A DNA stretch of 64,000 bases. Origin: a virus. How positions within the stretch are numbered: the first letter of the stretch is position 1; the number at the start of each line of letters is the position of its first letter. The position numbers were made by a program, and so were the translations under genes. The stretch spans positions 1 through 64,000 of the IMG/VR virus record IMGVR_UViG_3300020214_000005. The stretch is one strand, 5' to 3'. The notes under the pieces are model-generated. The model worked only from the letters and a program-made list of their open reading frames with translations, ran no database searches and was not told the DNA's origin. Positions 49,469 through 58,224 of the stretch are shown here, piece after piece.

Positions 49469-51412
49469 GTGAACCAACGTTATCTTTGGCTCGGTGACGG
49501 GGAGCTCGTGATGGATTTCCCCTACGACGCGGGCGACGTCCAGGCGATCAAATGCATACAGGGCGCCCGCTGGGACAAGCTCGGCAAGGTCTGGAGGCTC
49601 CCTGCCACGAGCATCCGCGAGGCCAGGCATTTCGCCTCGTCGCGGGGTTTCAGGATAGACCCGGCGGTTCTGAAGTTCGATGCCCCCGCCCGGCTCCACG
49701 ACCCAGCAGGGATCACCTGCACGGCCTCCTGGATCTACGTGGACTTTTCGTGGGACGAGGTGAAGGTCCGCCAGGTCAAGAAGATCCCGGGCGTCACGTG
49801 GAACTCGAAGACCAAGGCTTGGAAGGTGCCGAAGACGTCGGCCATGGAGGTGATCGGATTCGCAGAGTCCTTCAAGATGGGGGTTCCCGACGACCTCCGC
49901 GAGTACGCGGAACGCCGCAAGCTCGAGAGCAAGACCATGACGGAGGCGTCCAGGGCGGAGTCCGCAGACATCAAGGTGGACGACATCAACGGCAACCTCC
50001 TGCCGTACCAGCTGGCGGGCGTCAGCTACGCCTTCAATGCCCGTCGCTGCTTCATCGCCGACGACATGGGCCTCGGCAAGACCCTCCAGGCGATAGCGAC
50101 CCTCGAGTACGCCGAGCAGAACGGGTCGTCCCCGTTCCCGGTGGTGGTCGTCTGCCCGCCGAACCTGGTCCTCAACTGGAAGGCGGAGTACGCGAAATGG
50201 GCTCCGCACCGGTCGGTCGCCGTGGTGACCGACAGGAAGAACCTCCCCGAGGACGAGCACGACGTGCTCATTGTGGGGTATTCGAACATCGACCACTGGG
50301 CCAAATTCCTGAACGACTACAAGAGCCTCGTGTGCGACGAGTCGCACTACCTCAAGACCAAGGACGCGCAACGGACCAAGGCGGCGACGAGGATCGCCAA
50401 GCGGGTCGGCACGGGAATAGTCCTTTGCCTCACTGGCACCCCTGTCACCAACAGGCCGATGGAGTACGCGAGCCAGCTCGGCATAATCGGGCGGCTCGAC
50501 GAGTTCGGCGGCGAGTGGGGTTTCTACCGCCGCTACTGCGCGGCCTTCAAGGACAAGTTCGGCCACTGGATTCTCAGCGGCGCGTCCAACCTGGAAGAGC
50601 TGAACGACAGGCTCCGCTCGTCCTGCTACATCAGGAGGACCAAGGACCAGGTGCTCGCCGAGCTCCCTGACGTCGTGCACGACATGTACCACGTGGGCAT
50701 GTCGGAGAAGCACGCCAAGGAGTACGTCAAGGCCGAGGACGACATCGTGGAGTACCTCGTGGCGCGGGCGAGGAAGATCGCCGAAGATCTCGGCACGTCC
50801 CCGGGGTCGGCCGCCGTCATGGCCAGAATGAAGACCGAGTCGCACCTGCATCTTGTGAAGATATCCGTGCTCCGCAGGCTGGCGGCCAAGGCGAAGATGG
50901 AGGCGATCAAGGAGTGGGTGCAGGCGAACATCGACGCCGGGGAGAAGGTCGTGATCGCGGCCCACCACAGGGACATCGTGGACGAGCTGGCCCTGCATTT
51001 TGGTGGTCTCAAGATTCAGGGGGGAATGAAGGTGGAGGAGGTCGAGGATGCCAAGAAGAAATTCCAGACCCTCCCGATTGAGGATGCCCCTGCGATCGTC
51101 CTGTCCATCCAGGCGGCGAAGACTGGCCACACCCTCACGGCGGCGCAGAAGGTCCTCTTCGTGGAGCTTCCGTGGACGCCGGCCGACGTGGATCAGCTCT
51201 ACTCCCGCTGCCACAGGCTCGGCCAGAAGGGGTCCGTGATGGTCACCTACTCCATCGCCGACGGAACGGTGGACGAGAAGATCTACGGCCTGATCGAGTC
51301 AAAGCGGGATGTCGTCAACGCCGCAGTCGACGGAATCTACGAGGACCTCGAGAGGGAAAACGCCGAGCAGCTCATGCTCTCCCTGCTCGACAGGGGTTTG
51401 AAAAGTAGGTAA
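49469..51412 (+). CDS. SMARCAL1-like SNF2 helicase
   Basis: A 647-residue protein. Two N-terminal HARP-like repeats (WDKLGKVWRLP; WNSKTKAWKVP), then a SNF2 ATPase: Walker A DDMGLGKTLQA (about 197-206), DESH box (about 289), LTGTPVTN, and C-terminal AAKTGHTLTAAQKVLFVELP with YSRCHRLGQKG. The family rewinds or remodels DNA at stalled forks. GTG start. Confidence 0.9.
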   Translation: MNQRYLWLGDGELVMDFPYDAGDVQAIKCIQGARWDKLGKVWRLPATSIREARHFASSRGFRIDPAVLKFDAPARLHDPAGITCTASWIYVDFSWDEVKVRQVKKIPGVTWNSKTKAWKVPKTSAMEVIGFAESFKMGVPDDLREYAERRKLESKTMTEASRAESADIKVDDINGNLLPYQLAGVSYAFNARRCFIADDMGLGKTLQAIATLEYAEQNGSSPFPVVVVCPPNLVLNWKAEYAKWAPHRSVAVVTDRKNLPEDEHDVLIVGYSNIDHWAKFLNDYKSLVCDESHYLKTKDAQRTKAATRIAKRVGTGIVLCLTGTPVTNRPMEYASQLGIIGRLDEFGGEWGFYRRYCAAFKDKFGHWILSGASNLEELNDRLRSSCYIRRTKDQVLAELPDVVHDMYHVGMSEKHAKEYVKAEDDIVEYLVARARKIAEDLGTSPGSAAVMARMKTESHLHLVKISVLRRLAAKAKMEAIKEWVQANIDAGEKVVIAAHHRDIVDELALHFGGLKIQGGMKVEEVEDAKKKFQTLPIEDAPAIVLSIQAAKTGHTLTAAQKVLFVELPWTPADVDQLYSRCHRLGQKGSVMVTYSIADGTVDEKIYGLIESKRDVVNAAVDGIYEDLERENAEQLMLSLLDRGLKSR

Positions 51413-51440
51413 TCGGTGTACACTGGTCCTGCAATCCCAA

Positions 51441-51820
51441 GGGGCTGACAGGTTTCGACGATCGGTCTGTCCGGAGAGGATGCGACCCGAGTTGCTCAGA
51501 CTCGTTAAACAGGGCAAAAAAATAACTGCCAACAAGCAGTTCGCTCTCGCCGCCTAATCGGGCGACAGGGGAGCAACCGTGAGCCGCAAGGTCGCACGGG
51601 GCCGATCCACCGCAGCCCGGCAACAGAAGCGGGGATGACGACGGGAAAGGCCGTTGACCTCGGGGAACGAAAGCCCGACGACCTCTCGGAAAGACGAGAC
51701 GCGGCCTGGGCGACTAGGCGGCCGACCCGTCGGCGGCGGAGCGACAACGTCACAACGGGGATGGTCGTAGCAGTCTCCTCGGTATCCGCTCGGACGGGGG
51801 TTCGATTCCCCCCAGCTCCA
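51441..51820 (+). ncRNA. ssrA: tmRNA
   Basis: The 5' end GGGGCTGACAGGTTTCGACG and 3' end GGGGGTTCGATTCCCCCCAG fit the tRNA-like domain; CCA is not encoded. The tag frame 51513-51557 reads GKKITANKQFALAA, stop. The ALAA end is the usual proteolysis signal. The resume codon is Gly (GGC) as read. It sits directly after the helicase gene. Confidence 0.95.
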
Positions 51821-51842
51821 CTCTCGGGACCGCCCGGTGCCG

Positions 51843-52703
51843 TCAGCCGCCGCTAGGCGGATACCCCGAAACGGCGCCGGCGCCGCCGGTCAAAACTTCG
51901 ACGCCCGTCCCGGTTACCAGCACCGTGTGCTCGAACTGCGCCGTTCGTTTCCCGTCGGCGGTCACGGCCGTCCAGCCGTCGTCCCACATCCTGTGCCGCC
52001 AAGTGCCGAGGGTGATCATCGGCTCGATCGTGAAGGTCATGCCCGGCCGCATCCGCAGGTGGCTGTAAGGGTCGAAGAAATGCGGCACCTGGATGTCGGT
52101 GTGGAACTGCTCGCCGATGCCGTGGCCCACGAACGCGCGCACCACGCCGAGTTTGTGGGCCTTGGCGTGGTCTTCGATCGCCCGACCGATGTCGCTCAGC
52201 GGTCGCCCCGGCCTCACCGCCCCGATGCCGCGCCAGGCGCACTCCTCGGTCACGCGGATCAGATCGCGGCTCTCGGCGTCGATCTCGCCGACGGCGAATG
52301 TCGCGTTCGTGTCGCCGTGCACCCCGCCGACGAAGCACGTCACGTCCAAGTTGACGATGTCGCCCTCGGCCAGCTTGCGCGAGTCGGGTATGCCGTGGCA
52401 GATCACCTCGTTCACCGAGGTGCAGACGCTCTTCGGGTAGCCCATATAGTTCAACGGGCTGGGGTACGCGTTGTGCGCGATGCACAACTCGTGCACGACC
52501 TTGTCGATCTCGTCCGTCGTCACGCCGGGTTCCACCGCTTGTCCGGCCAGGCGCAAGACTTCCGCCGCCGTCGCGCCTGCGTGTCGCATGCGCTCGATGA
52601 TCTCTGGCGACTTGACCGCCGGTTCGTTCCATCTCACCACTTCGCCCGAGTCGGCGTACGGTGGGCGGGCGATCGTGCTCGGCACGTCGCGCCGCGGGCT
52701 CAC
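51843..52703 (-). CDS. map: type I methionine aminopeptidase
   Basis: A 286-residue protein with the five metal ligands: Asp in VNLDVT, Asp in GDTNATF, His in GHGIG, Glu in TIEPM and Glu in QFEHT. It removes initiator Met and should be active. The GTG start overlaps the upstream stop (GTGA). Unusual for a phage; an N-terminal extension of about 35 residues precedes the core, as in actinobacterial MetAP. Confidence 0.95.
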   Translation of the reverse strand: MSPRRDVPSTIARPPYADSGEVVRWNEPAVKSPEIIERMRHAGATAAEVLRLAGQAVEPGVTTDEIDKVVHELCIAHNAYPSPLNYMGYPKSVCTSVNEVICHGIPDSRKLAEGDIVNLDVTCFVGGVHGDTNATFAVGEIDAESRDLIRVTEECAWRGIGAVRPGRPLSDIGRAIEDHAKAHKLGVVRAFVGHGIGEQFHTDIQVPHFFDPYSHLRMRPGMTFTIEPMITLGTWRHRMWDDGWTAVTADGKRTAQFEHTVLVTGTGVEVLTGGAGAVSGYPPSGG

Positions 52704-52978
52704 GATGAGACGCGGTTACCGTCTCGTGGTGGTATCTTGCCGTCCAGTAGGTGGGCGAGGATGAATTTGACGTGGGCGTTTCCGTCCTCGTCGACTGCCG
52801 TCACCTCGGCCTGGGTCAGCTCAATCAATCCCCTTGCGATGTCGCCGCAACGATCGAACCATTCCGATTGGTCCGTGTCCTCGGCCTCGGGGTCAAAGGA
52901 CATCTCAAATATGGCGTCTTGGAACTGGTCAATTACGTACAATCGCGCCTTCTCGGGCGTCATCGGTCCTGTGGTCAT
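52700..52978 (-). CDS. hypothetical protein coupled to MetAP
   Basis: A 92-residue acidic product. ATG 52978 lies 7 bases after TAGCCT, a -10-like box, so probably leaderless. Its stop overlaps the MetAP start. No family was recognised. Confidence 0.6.
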   Translation of the reverse strand: MTTGPMTPEKARLYVIDQFQDAIFEMSFDPEAEDTDQSEWFDRCGDIARGLIELTQAEVTAVDEDGNAHVKFILAHLLDGKIPPRDGNRVSS

Positions 52979-53006
52979 AGCCTTCAGGCTATCACGAAAC
53001 TACCTC

Positions 53007-53035
53007 TTGACGACAACCACCCCCCGTGATATGCT
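53007..53035 (+). promoter_or_regulatory. promoter of ssb
   Basis: TTGACG (53007-53012), 17 bases, TATGCT (53030-53035), then a leader with GAGGAGG before ATG 53075. Confidence 0.75.
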
Positions 53036-53074
53036 GCAAGTGGCGAATTCAACCGACACGAGGAGGATATTGAC

Positions 53075-53545
53075 ATGTCACTAGCGCCTGTAACAATCAC
53101 CGGAAATCTCACTGCCGATCCGGAGGTGAGGTACTTCGATTCGGGAACATCAAAGCTCCAGTTCTCGGTCGCAGTGAACAACTACTGGACCGACGCCAAG
53201 GGCGAGAAGCAAGAAAAGACATCGTTCTTCAACGTCGTCGCTTGGAGAAACCTTGCGGAGGACGCAGCCAACATTCTCGCCAAGGGATTGCGGGTCACCG
53301 TCACTGGCCGTCTCGAGCAGGAAAGCTGGGACGACAAGGAGACCGGCAAGAAGCGTTCAACCGTCCACATTCTGGCCGACGAGATCGGCGTTTCGGTCCG
53401 CTCGATCGAGAAATTCGATCGCAAGCAGCGTCCGCAGGGCGATGGCAACGGCAAGGAACAAGCACGTCCGAGGCCACAGGCTAAGCAACCCGCCCGGGTT
53501 GGCGGCGGGAACCCCGACGCCTTCAACGGCGAAGAACCCTTCTGA
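53075..53545 (+). CDS. ssb: single-stranded DNA-binding protein
   Basis: A 156-residue SSB. It has the OB fold (ITGNLTADPEVRYF, SVAVNNYW, FFNVVAW, LRVTVTGRLEQESW), a Pro/Gln linker, and the acidic tip NGEEPF that recruits partner enzymes. Length is typical. Confidence 0.95.
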   Translation: MSLAPVTITGNLTADPEVRYFDSGTSKLQFSVAVNNYWTDAKGEKQEKTSFFNVVAWRNLAEDAANILAKGLRVTVTGRLEQESWDDKETGKKRSTVHILADEIGVSVRSIEKFDRKQRPQGDGNGKEQARPRPQAKQPARVGGGNPDAFNGEEPF

Positions 53546-55077
53546 CCCTAACTTTCGGCAGTCTTTTCGCCGGCGTCGGTGGCTTCGATCTTGGCTTCGA
53601 GGCCGCCGGTTGGCGTTGCCAATGGCAAGCGGAATGGGACGAGCAGTGCCAGCGGATTTTACGCAAGCACTGGCCCAACACCCCCAAGTATTATGATGTG
53701 AAAGACGTTGACGGAAGGCTCCTGGAGCCGGTGGACGCGATCAATTTCGGTTCGCCGTGCCAGGATCTTTCCGTCGCCGGTAAGAGGGCCGGCCTAACTG
53801 GTTCTCGTTCTAATTTGTTTCACGAGGCAATGCGGATTATCAGGGAGATGCGCGATGCAACAAACGGAACTTTTCCAAGGCTCGCAATATGGGAGAACGT
53901 CCCAGGGGCCCTCAACTCCAACAAGGGAGCTGACTTCGGGGTCGTCCTCGACGAAATGGCTCTCGCAGGGGCTGTGGCTATCGAGTGGGCAGTCCTGGAT
54001 GCGCAATACTTCGGAATCCCCCAGCGACGGCGCCGCGTTTTCGTGTGTGCTCTCTTCGATTCTGGCGCCGCAGAACGAAGTTCCTTCCCGATATTATCTG
54101 TCTGCGAGGGCGTGCGCAGGAATTCTCAGAAGGGCAATAAGAAGAAACAAGACCCTGCCTCCGCGCTTGAAGGCGGCGCTGCAGGCGGTGGTGGACAAGG
54201 ACCCGGACCGGGACAGGGACAACTCGAGTTCGGAGTGAATGAGGAGCAGGACTCCACGGCGTTCAGGATGCGCGGCTTCGGCGACTACACATCGGACGGG
54301 ACGGTCTCCGCGATCAAGGCGCGCGATCACAAGGACGCTACCGATCTGATCGTGTCCGAACCGGAACCGTTCACTGCTACGAGTTTCGCCAAGTACGTCG
54401 AGGGAGTGGGAACTCTCCGGGCTGCCGGTGGGGACCTCGGCGGGGGCAGCGAAACGCTTCTTGCCTACGAAGATCCGGACACCATGGTGTTCCACCCGCA
54501 CCGTCAGGACGGAGTGAGAATGCAGGGCGACACGATCAACACGCTCACCGCCTTCATGGGGACCGGGGGCCTCAACACCCCGATGGTCGCCCAGGCGATC
54601 GGTTTCTCCCACACCCAGTGCCTCGATGCCCAGCCCTCGGAGGTGGCTTTCCCCACGCTGAGGACGGGCGGGGCGGGTCACGCCGTCGCCCACGCCGACA
54701 TGAACGACGGACTGGCCATGACATTGAGATCTGGCGGGGACGGAGGGGTGCCCTCGTCCCGCGGGGAGAACCTAGTCATTGAGCCGGACCGACCGATCGC
54801 CTACGACGAGTACAACGACAGGCTCGTCGACGGCGACGTGCATCACTCCCTTCGGGCCGGGACCAAGCAGTCGAGCGGCGTCATCCAGAACATGGTCGTG
54901 AGGAGGTTGATGCCGTCGGAGTGCGAGGCCCTAATGGGCTGGCCGAAAGACCACACTAGGTACACCGACGACGGCAAGGAACTCAGCGACACCCATCGGT
55001 ACAAGCAATGCGGTAACGGGGTGGCGGCGCCGGTGGCCGAATGGATCGCACGAAAATATGCGGTCATTTTTGAATAG
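53542..55077 (+). CDS. DNA cytosine-5 methyltransferase, CTG start
   Basis: A 511-residue enzyme. Motifs: FAGVGGFDLGFEAAG (SAM loop), GSPCQDLS (catalytic Cys), WENVPG, QRRRRVF, and the late QCGNGVAAPV. A long insert (about 200-430) separates the catalytic core and last motifs. No ATG, GTG or TTG exists before motif I; CTG 53542 overlaps the ssb stop (CTGA) and is the best start. Likely protects phage DNA from restriction. Confidence 0.85.
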   Translation: MTLTFGSLFAGVGGFDLGFEAAGWRCQWQAEWDEQCQRILRKHWPNTPKYYDVKDVDGRLLEPVDAINFGSPCQDLSVAGKRAGLTGSRSNLFHEAMRIIREMRDATNGTFPRLAIWENVPGALNSNKGADFGVVLDEMALAGAVAIEWAVLDAQYFGIPQRRRRVFVCALFDSGAAERSSFPILSVCEGVRRNSQKGNKKKQDPASALEGGAAGGGGQGPGPGQGQLEFGVNEEQDSTAFRMRGFGDYTSDGTVSAIKARDHKDATDLIVSEPEPFTATSFAKYVEGVGTLRAAGGDLGGGSETLLAYEDPDTMVFHPHRQDGVRMQGDTINTLTAFMGTGGLNTPMVAQAIGFSHTQCLDAQPSEVAFPTLRTGGAGHAVAHADMNDGLAMTLRSGGDGGVPSSRGENLVIEPDRPIAYDEYNDRLVDGDVHHSLRAGTKQSSGVIQNMVVRRLMPSECEALMGWPKDHTRYTDDGKELSDTHRYKQCGNGVAAPVAEWIARKYAVIFE

Positions 55078-55702
55078 GTTCAACCCAGCGCCCCTCAAGA
55101 CATGGAACGACTCGGCGGCCAACGCCCTGTTGATGTTTCTCCCCGGCGACCACGGCCAGTACATTTGCGAGCCGTTCCCCCTGCCGCACTACTTCCCGAT
55201 GTTGAAACACGACTCCGACCTCATGGGCAGACTCGGCAGGCTGAGGATGTCGGTGGACTATCTCATCGCCCACCAATTCGAGGAAGACGGAAGCATCAAG
55301 GCGTCCAGCGTTGCGGCCGACGGCGTCATCCAGTCCTGGCGGCAGATCGGTTTTTACGGTAGGGAGTTCGGCACCGTGGCGTGTCCGTTCTCCCCCCTGG
55401 ATTTCAAGAGCGTGGCCAAACACGTCCACCACGTGCTCGTGCGCAAGCAGACGGACTACGGGCACGAGAACATCAGGAGGTTCGGGAGAATCGGATTGAT
55501 CGTTCGCATGCACGACAAGGTGGCGAGACTTGAGAACTTGGTAGCCCGCGGGGCGATCGACGACCCGCGCAACGAGTCCATCTTCGACAACGTCGTGGAT
55601 GTGATGGGTTACTCGGCGATAGGCATCATGTGGGAGTCGGACAGTTTCCTTCTGCCCCTCAGGGAGGACGCTCAGTCTCGGCTGGAGGTCTTGCCGCTGT
55701 AG
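55058..55702 (+). CDS. DUF1599-like nucleotide-modification-associated protein
   Basis: A 214-residue protein. The C-terminal half has VLVRKQTDYGHENIRRFG, RMHDKVARLENL and FDNVVDVMGYSAIGIM, matching the DUF1599 pattern (DK...R, D...GY). The family is linked to base modification in phages. It overlaps the methyltransferase 3' end by 20 bases. The N-terminal half is unassigned. Confidence 0.65.
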   Translation: MRSFLNRFNPAPLKTWNDSAANALLMFLPGDHGQYICEPFPLPHYFPMLKHDSDLMGRLGRLRMSVDYLIAHQFEEDGSIKASSVAADGVIQSWRQIGFYGREFGTVACPFSPLDFKSVAKHVHHVLVRKQTDYGHENIRRFGRIGLIVRMHDKVARLENLVARGAIDDPRNESIFDNVVDVMGYSAIGIMWESDSFLLPLREDAQSRLEVLPL

Positions 55703-55884
55703 ATGTCGTAGACGGTGGCTATCCCGAGGGCGTTTTGCCAATCAAACTTGGGAAGTTCGCCCAGCGGTTTTTCGTTTTTGTCCCGCGGACGGGCGAGCCG
55801 GACCACGAGCGTCTCGAGCTCCGAGATTCTGCGCTCCATTTCCTCGAACCTCTCGTCGATGTCAATCCTGTCGTTGTCTTTCAT
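55672..55884 (-). CDS. small coiled-coil protein (70 aa)
   Basis: The product begins MKDNDRIDIDERFEEMERRI and continues as one helix (SELETLVVRL), then a basic Pro-rich end. ATG overlaps the nuclease stop (ATGA). It overlaps the converging gene by 31 bases. Function unknown. Confidence 0.55.
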   Translation of the reverse strand: MKDNDRIDIDERFEEMERRISELETLVVRLARPRDKNEKPLGELPKFDWQNALGIATVYDIYSGKTSSRD

Positions 55885-56282
55885 TTGTGTTTGAATTCCA
55901 CCCAGGTCTTGTCGCCGACGCCATAGTACTCCCGTGCGTAACCGGACTGGATGATGTCCTTGTTGAGGCATGCCGTCGTCGGATCGTCGATCTCGTCGGA
56001 CGAGTAGATATTGGCGAGGATTCGCCCGTACTTGTCGTTCTTGTCCGGGATCGTGTTGACGAAAACCCAGTCATGATTGGTCAGCCAGTCCAAAGTAAAC
56101 GACTTCGCCTTCAATCCGAGCTCTTTTTCCTTGAGGTCTTTTGTCCGCGACTCTGGTGCGTTGACACCGAACAAGCGGACGCGGATCTTATGGTGGATAT
56201 TGAAACCAAGGTCGATCATCAGGTCCAGGGTGTCGCCATCCACGACGTTGAGCACCTTGGCTCCGTACCAGAACCTTTGCAT
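55881..56282 (-). CDS. SNase-family (thermonuclease-like) nuclease
   Basis: A 133-residue nuclease: VLNVVDGDTLDL, KIRVRLFGVNAPESR (catalytic Arg and Glu), and DKYGRILANI (second Arg). No signal peptide, so it probably acts inside the cell. It starts in the TGATG overlap with the virion gene before it. Confidence 0.85.
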   Translation of the reverse strand: MQRFWYGAKVLNVVDGDTLDLMIDLGFNIHHKIRVRLFGVNAPESRTKDLKEKELGLKAKSFTLDWLTNHDWVFVNTIPDKNDKYGRILANIYSSDEIDDPTTACLNKDIIQSGYAREYYGVGDKTWVEFKHK

Positions 56283-58075
56283 CAGTTACTCCCGAAATTT
56301 CTTCCGGGACCCCTTTGGCGACCTCGGTTCGGATTATTCGGCGTCCTAGTTATCGGTTGCATACGAGACGGAGGATTCTTTGGCACGTTGCGACCCGGAA
56401 TTTCGCGAGGATTTACGGTCGCCGGTCTTGGTCGTGGGTTGTCGTCGGTCGGCATTCTTCTCGGGTAAGTGGGCTCTTGTCGCGGTCTCATTGGTCTCAT
56501 TGGTCTCCGTGGGGCGGACGGCCCTCGTTCAAACCCTCGTCCGCCCCTCCCGCCATCCCCCCTGCGGGGCGGGTTCGGGTACCTGTCGGCGGGTCTCGGG
56601 TTGCCCGTCGCAGCCGATGGTCCTGGCGGACCGGACGGCCCTGGTTCAAACCCTCGTCCGCCCCTCCCGCCATCCCCCCTGCGGGGCGGGTTCGGGTACC
56701 TGTCAGCCGGTCTCGGGTTGCGCGTCGCCGGGGAAGGTCCCTCGGGCGTCTGACCGGGCGGGTACTTTTTCGGCGGGGGGTTGGGGTACCTGTCGGCCGG
56801 CTTGGGATTTTTGGTCGCCGCGGATGGGGGTTCTGGCTTCTGTCCCGGCGGATATTTCTTCTGCGGGTCAGGGTACCTGTCGGCCGGCTTGGGATTGGTG
56901 GTCGCCGGAGAACGGACCCTCCCTCTTTCGATTCGATTCTCCTCCTCGAGTCCTGCCATGTACGTCATCTTGTCGTACGCAGCGCGAGCCTTCGCGCGGG
57001 CGTCCCTCTCCTTCTGCGAGCGGTCCTGCACCTTCGGGTTGCGCTTGATGCCCTGTCTCCTTAGTTCCGAGCGGACGAACTTCCTGCGATCCATTTCGTA
57101 CTTGTTGTTGCTCTGCCTCTTGTACGGGGCGCGCTGCTCCTGCGGGGTCCCCTCGAAAATAATTCCGTCCATGTCGTGGTCGATCGCCTCGTCGGCCGGT
57201 CCCATGGAGCCCGAGCCGATCGCGGCGCCGAGAGCCTTGACCGACGGGCGGACGGCGACGGACTTCGTCTCGGTGATCGGGCCTCCCGTCACCCACGCGC
57301 GGCAGGTCCTCTTCGACGCGCACTTGAAGTCGAACGCCTCGCAGTAGCCGAGCCCGCCGGCCGCGTCGATCGCGTCCCACTCGTCCTTCCGCGTGGGACC
57401 GGTCACGCCCTTCTGTATGCACGATTTCATCTCGGGCGTGACGATGAACATCGAGCAGTTGCCGCACATCTGCTTGCGGGCCTGGTCTGGGGCGACAGCC
57501 CACTCCGTGGCGAGCTTCTTGTAGAAGGCGTCGTTGGGCTCGTCGGGGTTGAGGGGCCCGTACGTGGCCGTCTTGATGGCCTTCGTCCTGTTCTTCAGGT
57601 TGGTGGCGATGTCTCTCGTGGCTTTCGGGCAGTTCCCGGAATTGGCGGGTTCCTCCTTGATCTTCATCCTGCGCTTCCCGACGTTGGTGGGCATGACGGG
57701 CATCTGAGCGGCCGGGTCGTAGACGCCCTTCACCACGCCGTCTGGGATCACGGCGAACCTGCACTTGCCGCCGTCCTCGACCTTCTGGGCGATTATCTTG
57801 CAGACCCCGTTCCCCGCGTACAGGGCGCAGTTTGCGCACTTGACGCCGATGTGCGCGACGACGTTGTCCTTGGCCGGCTCGTAGCCCGCCCATATCCCGG
57901 TCTCGTCCTCGTTGAACTTGCCGTACTTCTTGGCGATGGCGATGAGGGCATCGGCGAGCTCCTGCTCCTCGGCGGCTAGCTTGGGCTTGACCTGCGCCGG
58001 CTTTTCTGGCTCGTCCTGAACGACCATTACGATCTCGCCTGAAACAAGCCTGCCGAGAATGTCGTTGATGTCCAA
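56282..58075 (-). CDS. Cys-rich virion-associated protein with PADRYPNP repeats
   Basis: A protein of about 597 residues. The N-terminal half carries two Cys clusters, CANCALYAGNGVCKI and CGNCSMFIVTPEMKSC with GYCEAFDFKCASKRTCRAW, like the Cys-rich proteins near phage portals and prohead cores. The C-terminal 200 residues are Pro/Arg/Gly-rich with about five PADRYPNP units, encoded by a ~100-base direct repeat (56520-56720). TTG 58075 is preferred because GGGAG lies 5 bases before it. Confidence 0.65.
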   Translation of the reverse strand: MDINDILGRLVSGEIVMVVQDEPEKPAQVKPKLAAEEQELADALIAIAKKYGKFNEDETGIWAGYEPAKDNVVAHIGVKCANCALYAGNGVCKIIAQKVEDGGKCRFAVIPDGVVKGVYDPAAQMPVMPTNVGKRRMKIKEEPANSGNCPKATRDIATNLKNRTKAIKTATYGPLNPDEPNDAFYKKLATEWAVAPDQARKQMCGNCSMFIVTPEMKSCIQKGVTGPTRKDEWDAIDAAGGLGYCEAFDFKCASKRTCRAWVTGGPITETKSVAVRPSVKALGAAIGSGSMGPADEAIDHDMDGIIFEGTPQEQRAPYKRQSNNKYEMDRRKFVRSELRRQGIKRNPKVQDRSQKERDARAKARAAYDKMTYMAGLEEENRIERGRVRSPATTNPKPADRYPDPQKKYPPGQKPEPPSAATKNPKPADRYPNPPPKKYPPGQTPEGPSPATRNPRPADRYPNPPRRGDGGRGGRGFEPGPSGPPGPSAATGNPRPADRYPNPPRRGDGGRGGRGFERGPSAPRRPMRPMRPRQEPTYPRRMPTDDNPRPRPATVNPREIPGRNVPKNPPSRMQPITRTPNNPNRGRQRGPGRNFGSN

Positions 58076-58156
58076 GAAATCTCCCAAAAGATGGTAGTTA
58101 GATTATTGCACGTCTACGATGAAATAAACATAACCCATGTTCGCCGTGAAAGGCAA

Positions 58157-58199
58157 CGCCCCCGTCCCTGCCGAATGTTCCTCGGCCGAGACGGGGGCG
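58157..58199 (-). terminator. terminator after the capsid gene
   Basis: CGCCCCCGTC and GACGGGGGCG form a 10-base-pair stem around a 23-base loop. It lies just past the major capsid stop on the minus strand. Confidence 0.65.
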
Positions 58200-58224
58200 A
58201 CGCTTATTCCTGCGTTAGTTCGGA

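Noticed and set aside
53698-55077. Methyltransferase starting at GTG 53698
   Set aside because: That start would remove motif I (the SAM-binding loop), which is clearly encoded upstream in the same frame.
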